Part shown: one piece after another, positions 36,381 to 39,794 of the stretch
Layout: each line of letters opens with the position of its first letter
Position numbering within the stretch: position 1 is the first letter of the stretch
Assembly (NCBI RefSeq): GCF_004137855.1
Contig: NZ_QBKB01000002.1
Coordinates: 1,008,286-1,048,079 of the forward strand
DNA from: Methanohalophilus profundi
GTDB taxonomy: Archaea; Halobacteriota; Methanosarcinia; Methanosarcinales; Methanosarcinaceae
DNA length: 39,794 nucleotides
Reading direction: 5' to 3'
Notes under the pieces: model-generated
Told to the model about the DNA's origin: nothing
Database searches by the model: none
The model's input: only the letters and a program-made list of their open reading frames with translations
Position numbers and translations under genes: made by a program

Positions 36381-37319
36381 TCAATATTCGATCTGCACCA
36401 GTTTTTCCTCAGTATAGGAACAAATGGCACCCAGACACACTTCCAGCGCATGCCTGCCTTCCTCCCCGCAGGGATGGGCAGATTGTCCGTTTATCAGGCA
36501 ATGAATAAAATGACTCAATTCGTTTTTCAGGGGTTCGGCCTTTTCCACTTTCGCATAGCGAACCCAGCCTTCATCATGGATCTCCACGGTCTGGTCGATA
36601 TAATCCAGATAGGCCACACCTTCCAGCCCCACCACGGTCAATTTACGCACCTTGTGAGGAGTCAGCCAGTTGACCTCCACCAACCCTGTCAGATCGTGAT
36701 CCAGGCGCAGATGTACACTGGCATGATCCTCAAAGGGATGGATATCCGCCCCTGCCACTGCATGTACCTGATTGACATTCTTATCATAAAGATGGGAAAT
36801 TATATCGATATCATGTACCCCGATATCCAGGATCACACCCACGTCCCTGATCCGCGGATTATAGGGACCTACCCTGCGTGTGGATATGGATACGATCTTG
36901 CCCAGGATACCCGAATCAATAATTTCCTTCAGTTTCAGCACTGCCGGATTGAACCGCTCGATATGGCCCACCATGAGATTCCTGTTAACTTCCTCGGCCT
37001 TTGCGATCATCGCATTGGCGTTCTCAATGGTATCCGCGATGGGTTTTTCCACAAGCACATCCAGCCCCGCTTCCAGTGCCTCGAATACCACCTGACGATG
37101 TAACTTGGTGGGCACCACGATACTCACGGCATCCAGGTCATTGTCAAATAATTGCCTGTAATCGGTAAACCCTTCAATTTTATACTGTTTTGTAAGACTG
37201 TTGACCCTTTGCTCATCCACATCCGCAATCCCTGCAAGTTCCACACCCTCCATCTCATGATAGATGCGCACATGGTTCTGCCCCATGGCTCCGGTACCGA
37301 CAACACCTACTCGTAACAT
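36381..37319 (-). CDS. Gfo/Idh/MocA family oxidoreductase (WlbA-like UDP-sugar 3-dehydrogenase)
   Basis: A 312-residue protein with the Rossmann motif GVVGTGAMGQNH (GTGAMG 8-13), VEKPIADT (catalytic-site EKP 91-93), VGHIERFNPA and GVHDIDIISHLY. The ERFNPA and GVHDIDI pattern is that of WlbA-type enzymes, which oxidise C3 of UDP-GlcNAc or UDP-GlcNAcA to the 3-keto sugar. The following aminotransferase and acetyltransferase genes would complete a 3-acetamido sugar, so the operon has the Wlb/Wbp logic. It starts 4 bp after the aminotransferase stop. Confidence 0.88.
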   Translation of the reverse strand: MLRVGVVGTGAMGQNHVRIYHEMEGVELAGIADVDEQRVNSLTKQYKIEGFTDYRQLFDNDLDAVSIVVPTKLHRQVVFEALEAGLDVLVEKPIADTIENANAMIAKAEEVNRNLMVGHIERFNPAVLKLKEIIDSGILGKIVSISTRRVGPYNPRIRDVGVILDIGVHDIDIISHLYDKNVNQVHAVAGADIHPFEDHASVHLRLDHDLTGLVEVNWLTPHKVRKLTVVGLEGVAYLDYIDQTVEIHDEGWVRYAKVEKAEPLKNELSHFIHCLINGQSAHPCGEEGRHALEVCLGAICSYTEEKLVQIEY

Positions 37320-37323
37320 CGAA

Positions 37324-38397
37324 TCATTCCCAGTTTTTAATAGTTGTAATTATGTGTTCAATATCCTTCTCTTCCACTGCCGGATGCACCGGCAGGGACA
37401 GTACCTCTTCAGCTGCCTTTTCAGTTTCCGCCAGATCGTCCGTATAACCCAAATCCCTGTACAGGGGCTGCTTATGGATGGGGATCGGATAATAAATACC
37501 GCAACCCACACCGTTATCCTTCAGGTAGTCTGCCAGAGCGTCCCGATTTTGCGTCCTGACAGTATACTGGTGATAAACGTGTTCACATCCCTCTCTTACA
37601 ACCGGCGTAGTGATATAATCAAGACCTCTCAAACCATCTGTAAGAAGGGAAGCATTCGTTTGACGGGCGGAATTGAATTCATCAATCCTGCCAAGTTGAA
37701 CCAGACCGATGGCTGCGGCAATATCCGTCATCCTGTAATTATACCCCATAAGTTCATGCATATAACGCTGTTTTGAACCATGCGCCCGGATCATTCGTGC
37801 CTTCTCTGCCACCTGCACGTCATCAGTGGTAATCATGCCACCTTCACTCGTGGTCATGTTCTTGGTGGGATAGAAACTGAAAGCCCCGGTGCCAAAAGAA
37901 CCCACTCTTTTCCCATTAAAACCAGCCCCATGTGCCTGGCATGCGTCCTCTATCACTGCAAGATTATGATCTTCTGCAATTTCCATAATTGCCTGCATGT
38001 CAGCAGATTGCCCATACAGATGAACCGGCATGATGGCTTTTGTTTTGGGAGTGACCTTTTCCAGAATAGCCTCGGGGTCTATATTGAACGTATCCGGTCG
38101 GATATCCGCAAATACGGGAGTTGCACCTGTGGCAAGGATGGAGTTGCCGGTTGCAATGAAAGAAAAAGAAGACGTTATCACCTCATCCCCCTGACCAATA
38201 CCATTAGCCAGCAGGGATACATGCAAAGCGGCAGTCCCGGAATTCACAGCAATCGCATGTTCCACCCCGGTATATTCGGCAAACGCCTCTTCGAATTCCA
38301 CAACTTTGGGGCCTTGCGCGATCATTCCGGACCGTAACACAGAAGAGACAGCTTCAACTTCCGCCTCTCCAATCAGGGGTTTTGCTATGGGGATCAT
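37324..38397 (-). CDS. DegT/DnrJ/EryC1 aminotransferase (WlbC/WbpE-like)
   Basis: A 357-residue PLP enzyme: [14 protein letters not shown] (phosphate site), [11 protein letters not shown] (PLP Asp), and the Schiff-base lysine Lys179 in [16 protein letters not shown], the form typical of WbpE/WlbC aminotransferases rather than of PseC. It probably aminates the 3-keto sugar made by the Gfo/Idh enzyme. The neighbouring beta-helix protein would then acetylate that amine. It shares the overall fold, but not the active-site signature, with the PseC-like enzyme at 28621-29745. Confidence 0.9.
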   Translation of the reverse strand: MIPIAKPLIGEAEVEAVSSVLRSGMIAQGPKVVEFEEAFAEYTGVEHAIAVNSGTAALHVSLLANGIGQGDEVITSSFSFIATGNSILATGATPVFADIRPDTFNIDPEAILEKVTPKTKAIMPVHLYGQSADMQAIMEIAEDHNLAVIEDACQAHGAGFNGKRVGSFGTGAFSFYPTKNMTTSEGGMITTDDVQVAEKARMIRAHGSKQRYMHELMGYNYRMTDIAAAIGLVQLGRIDEFNSARQTNASLLTDGLRGLDYITTPVVREGCEHVYHQYTVRTQNRDALADYLKDNGVGCGIYYPIPIHKQPLYRDLGYTDDLAETEKAAEEVLSLPVHPAVEEKDIEHIITTIKNWE

Positions 38398-38450
38398 TAG
38401 AATATCATGCCTTCATAAGTGAGTTTACAGGTATCGTTGTATTAGACAAT

Positions 38451-39116
38451 TCAAATATTATTTAAAGTTTTCAAGTCCTCGGACAAATCTGTAATTGTAG
38501 CCGGGCCGCCCATGGCAAGTTTCCAGGCAGGAACGTCCTTTGTGACAACCGCACCGCCTGCAACCATTGCCCCTTCTCCGATTTCCACTGCCGGCATCAG
38601 GGTGGCATTGGCACCGATGGATGAACCTTTTCGCAGCACAGGTCCTTTATTTTCAAATTGTTTGCGTATGGGGTACTTATCATTGGCCAGCACAGCGCAG
38701 GGGCCGATAAAGACATTATCCTCGATCACAACATCCGTGGGGATATAGACATTGCCCTGGATACTCGCATTATTACCTATCGTTACATTGCCATCGATAA
38801 TAACATTGGTGCCGATCAGCACATTATCCCCGATGGTGGTATTTTCCCGGATTATTACGTTGTGTCCGGTCTTGAATTTACTACCCGTGGAAACATTGCT
38901 AAAAATTGTACAACCCGGCCTGACAATTGATTCAGGACCAATACTGCAGCCGGGAAAATCAGCATCCTCGATTTGCTGGTCATTGTCCAGAATCTCCATC
39001 AGGATGCTGTGTTCAGGATAGCCAAGAATAGTGTTTTCAAGAATGATGGAATCTGCACCTACAGTTGATGAGCCGTATATTCTGGAGGAGGGATGGATTG
39101 TCCTTTTTGTAGTCAT
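38451..39116 (-). CDS. Left-handed beta-helix N-acetyltransferase (WlbB-like)
   Basis: A 221-residue hexapeptide-repeat protein. Repeats such as NTTIGDNVLIGTNVIIDGNV and TIGNNASIQGNVYIP run through the centre, and NDKYPIRKQFENKGPVLRKG forms the active-site loop. The C-terminus MVAGGAVVTKDVPAWKLAMG caps the helix. WlbB/WbpD relatives acetylate the 3-amino group of UDP-GlcNAc(3N)A with acetyl-CoA. As the first gene of the minus-strand operon it lies 53 bp upstream of the aminotransferase. It is intact, unlike the plus-strand acetyltransferases near 14 kb. Confidence 0.87.
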   Translation of the reverse strand: MTTKRTIHPSSRIYGSSTVGADSIILENTILGYPEHSILMEILDNDQQIEDADFPGCSIGPESIVRPGCTIFSNVSTGSKFKTGHNVIIRENTTIGDNVLIGTNVIIDGNVTIGNNASIQGNVYIPTDVVIEDNVFIGPCAVLANDKYPIRKQFENKGPVLRKGSSIGANATLMPAVEIGEGAMVAGGAVVTKDVPAWKLAMGGPATITDLSEDLKTLNNI

Positions 39117-39179
39117 TGTTTGCCCCGGTCTTGTTACAGAAAACCCTGATATAATATATTAACATCTTAAACGAGAAGT

Positions 39180-39216
39180 CCCCCTCCTCAAGCAGCCAAC
39201 GGCTGCCAGGTGGGGG
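39180..39216 (+). repeat. Strong hairpin, probable left end of a second IS605-type element
   Basis: CCCCC...GCAGCC-aac-GGCTGC...GGGGG forms a stable stem-loop about 87 bp before the partial tnpB. The bases after it (GGATGAA) match those after the left hairpin of the first element (2284-2290). It could also act as a terminator or attenuator. Confidence 0.5.
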
Positions 39217-39280
39217 ATGAAAGCGTTCCATAACGTGAAAAAACGATAACGGATACTAACATTTTAATAGTTTTAATACA

Positions 39281-39288
39281 TTTATATG
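39281..39288 (+). promoter_or_regulatory. TATA-like element upstream of the partial tnpB
   Basis: TTTATATG lies about 15-22 bp before ATG 39303, a bit close but in an AT-rich stretch typical of an archaeal promoter. Confidence 0.35.
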
Positions 39289-39302
39289 TGTGGGAATATT
39301 AT

Positions 39303-39794
39303 ATGCAATTAACGTTACCAATCCATATTAAACCTACTCCCGAACAGGAATCTGTCCTGTGGGATATTTCTGAAAAATGTAGGCTTGTATATAATTTTGG
39401 ATTGAGTGAACGTCGTGATGCATATAAAAACAAAACCAGAATCAGTTACGTTAAACAACAAAATGGATTACCTGGTCTCAAACAAAAATATCCTGAATAT
39501 AACTGGGTATATTCCAAAGTATTACAGGGTACTTTGAAGTGTCTTGATAGTGATTATAAGTCTTTCTTCAATTTGAGAAAGAATGGGGATAAGAAAGCAA
39601 GATTGCCGAAATTCAAAGGTAAACAGTATTTTACTACGATGATATACAATCAATCGGGATTTGAGATCACTGATTCAAACGATCATATTGTTATACGTAA
39701 ATCAATGGATACCAGAATCAATAGACCAGATTCAGGATATTCTATTCATGATAAATTATATATTGATTTTTCACATAAACATCCGTCTGGGATA
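39303..39794 (+). CDS. tnpB: TnpB family protein, N-terminal part cut by window edge
   Basis: The frame from ATG 39303 is open to the window edge, 164 codons. It begins MQLTLPIHIKPTPEQESVLW and continues with CRLVYNFGLSERRDAY, LPGLKQKYPEYNWVYSKVLQ and KKARLPKFKGKQYF, the helix-turn-helix and wedge-like N-terminal regions of IS1341/IS605 TnpB. The catalytic RuvC part lies outside the window. No tnpA is seen upstream, so it is either a tnpB-only element or one whose tnpA lies downstream. It is not a copy of the TnpB at 2786-3790: the N-termini differ clearly. Confidence 0.85.
   Translation, partial: MQLTLPIHIKPTPEQESVLWDISEKCRLVYNFGLSERRDAYKNKTRISYVKQQNGLPGLKQKYPEYNWVYSKVLQGTLKCLDSDYKSFFNLRKNGDKKARLPKFKGKQYFTTMIYNQSGFEITDSNDHIVIRKSMDTRINRPDSGYSIHDKLYIDFSHKHPSGI

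Noticed and set aside
36450-37103. 217-codon plus-strand frame opposite the Gfo/Idh gene.
   Set aside because: Codons mirror the strongly supported minus-strand gene and the product has no recognisable motif.

Overview
The window looks like a chromosomal segment of a methylotrophic methanogenic archaeon of the Methanosarcinaceae (Methanohalophilus, Methanolobus or Methanococcoides type). This is inferred from a NosD-like surface protein with a PGF-pre-PGF domain, archaeal TATA boxes about 25 bp upstream of starts, Shine-Dalgarno sites of the GGTGAT type, archaeal IS200/IS605 and IS5 elements, and TAG codons that behave like sense codons. No rRNA, tRNA or taxonomic marker gene is present, so the genus is a guess.

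Layout. 1-5.3 kb: 3' part of a beta-helix surface protein, an MNT nucleotidyltransferase with a broken hepT, an IS200/IS605 element (tnpA and tnpB), a hicB-hicA pair and a sugar-nucleotide epimerase on the minus strand. 5.5-8.5 kb: a tandem GT2 glycosyltransferase (frameshifted), a DUF457-like membrane protein and a polysaccharide deacetylase. 8.5-13.8 kb: an unusual bacterial-looking acyl module (AcpS, acyl carrier protein, AMP-ligase fused to LuxE, LuxC, FabG). 13.8-25.6 kb: a plus-strand polysaccharide assembly region (left-handed beta-helix acetyltransferases, DUF354 transferase, nucleotide-sugar dehydrogenase, CapK-like ligase, GT2, a GT-C-like membrane protein, a GT52-like transferase between two decayed transposases, and a GT-B-like capsule transferase). 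25.7-27.1 kb: a Wzx-type flippase on the minus strand. 27.2-34.2 kb: a tightly packed pseudaminic-acid-type operon (PseB, cupin, PseC, PseF, formyltransferase, PIG-L deacetylase, PseH, PseI, TIM-barrel protein). 34.3-39.1 kb: a minus-strand operon for a diacetamido-uronic-acid-type sugar (acetyltransferase, aminotransferase, Gfo/Idh dehydrogenase, nucleotide-sugar dehydrogenase), interrupted by a DUF4258/YgiT-type pair. The right edge holds the start of a second tnpB.

Together the genes describe synthesis, acyl decoration, assembly and export of a surface glycan that probably carries a nonulosonic acid and a uronic acid. Two observations stand out. Three genes (13816-14343, 24239-25645, 34301-35731) have an in-frame TAG followed by sequence that still reads as the same protein, while no other recognised gene here ends in TAG; this fits TAG being read as pyrrolysine, or at least tolerated. 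Separately, several genes between 5.5 and 23.6 kb carry one-base frameshifts, some in homopolymers, which are sequencing errors, gene decay or phase-variable switches.
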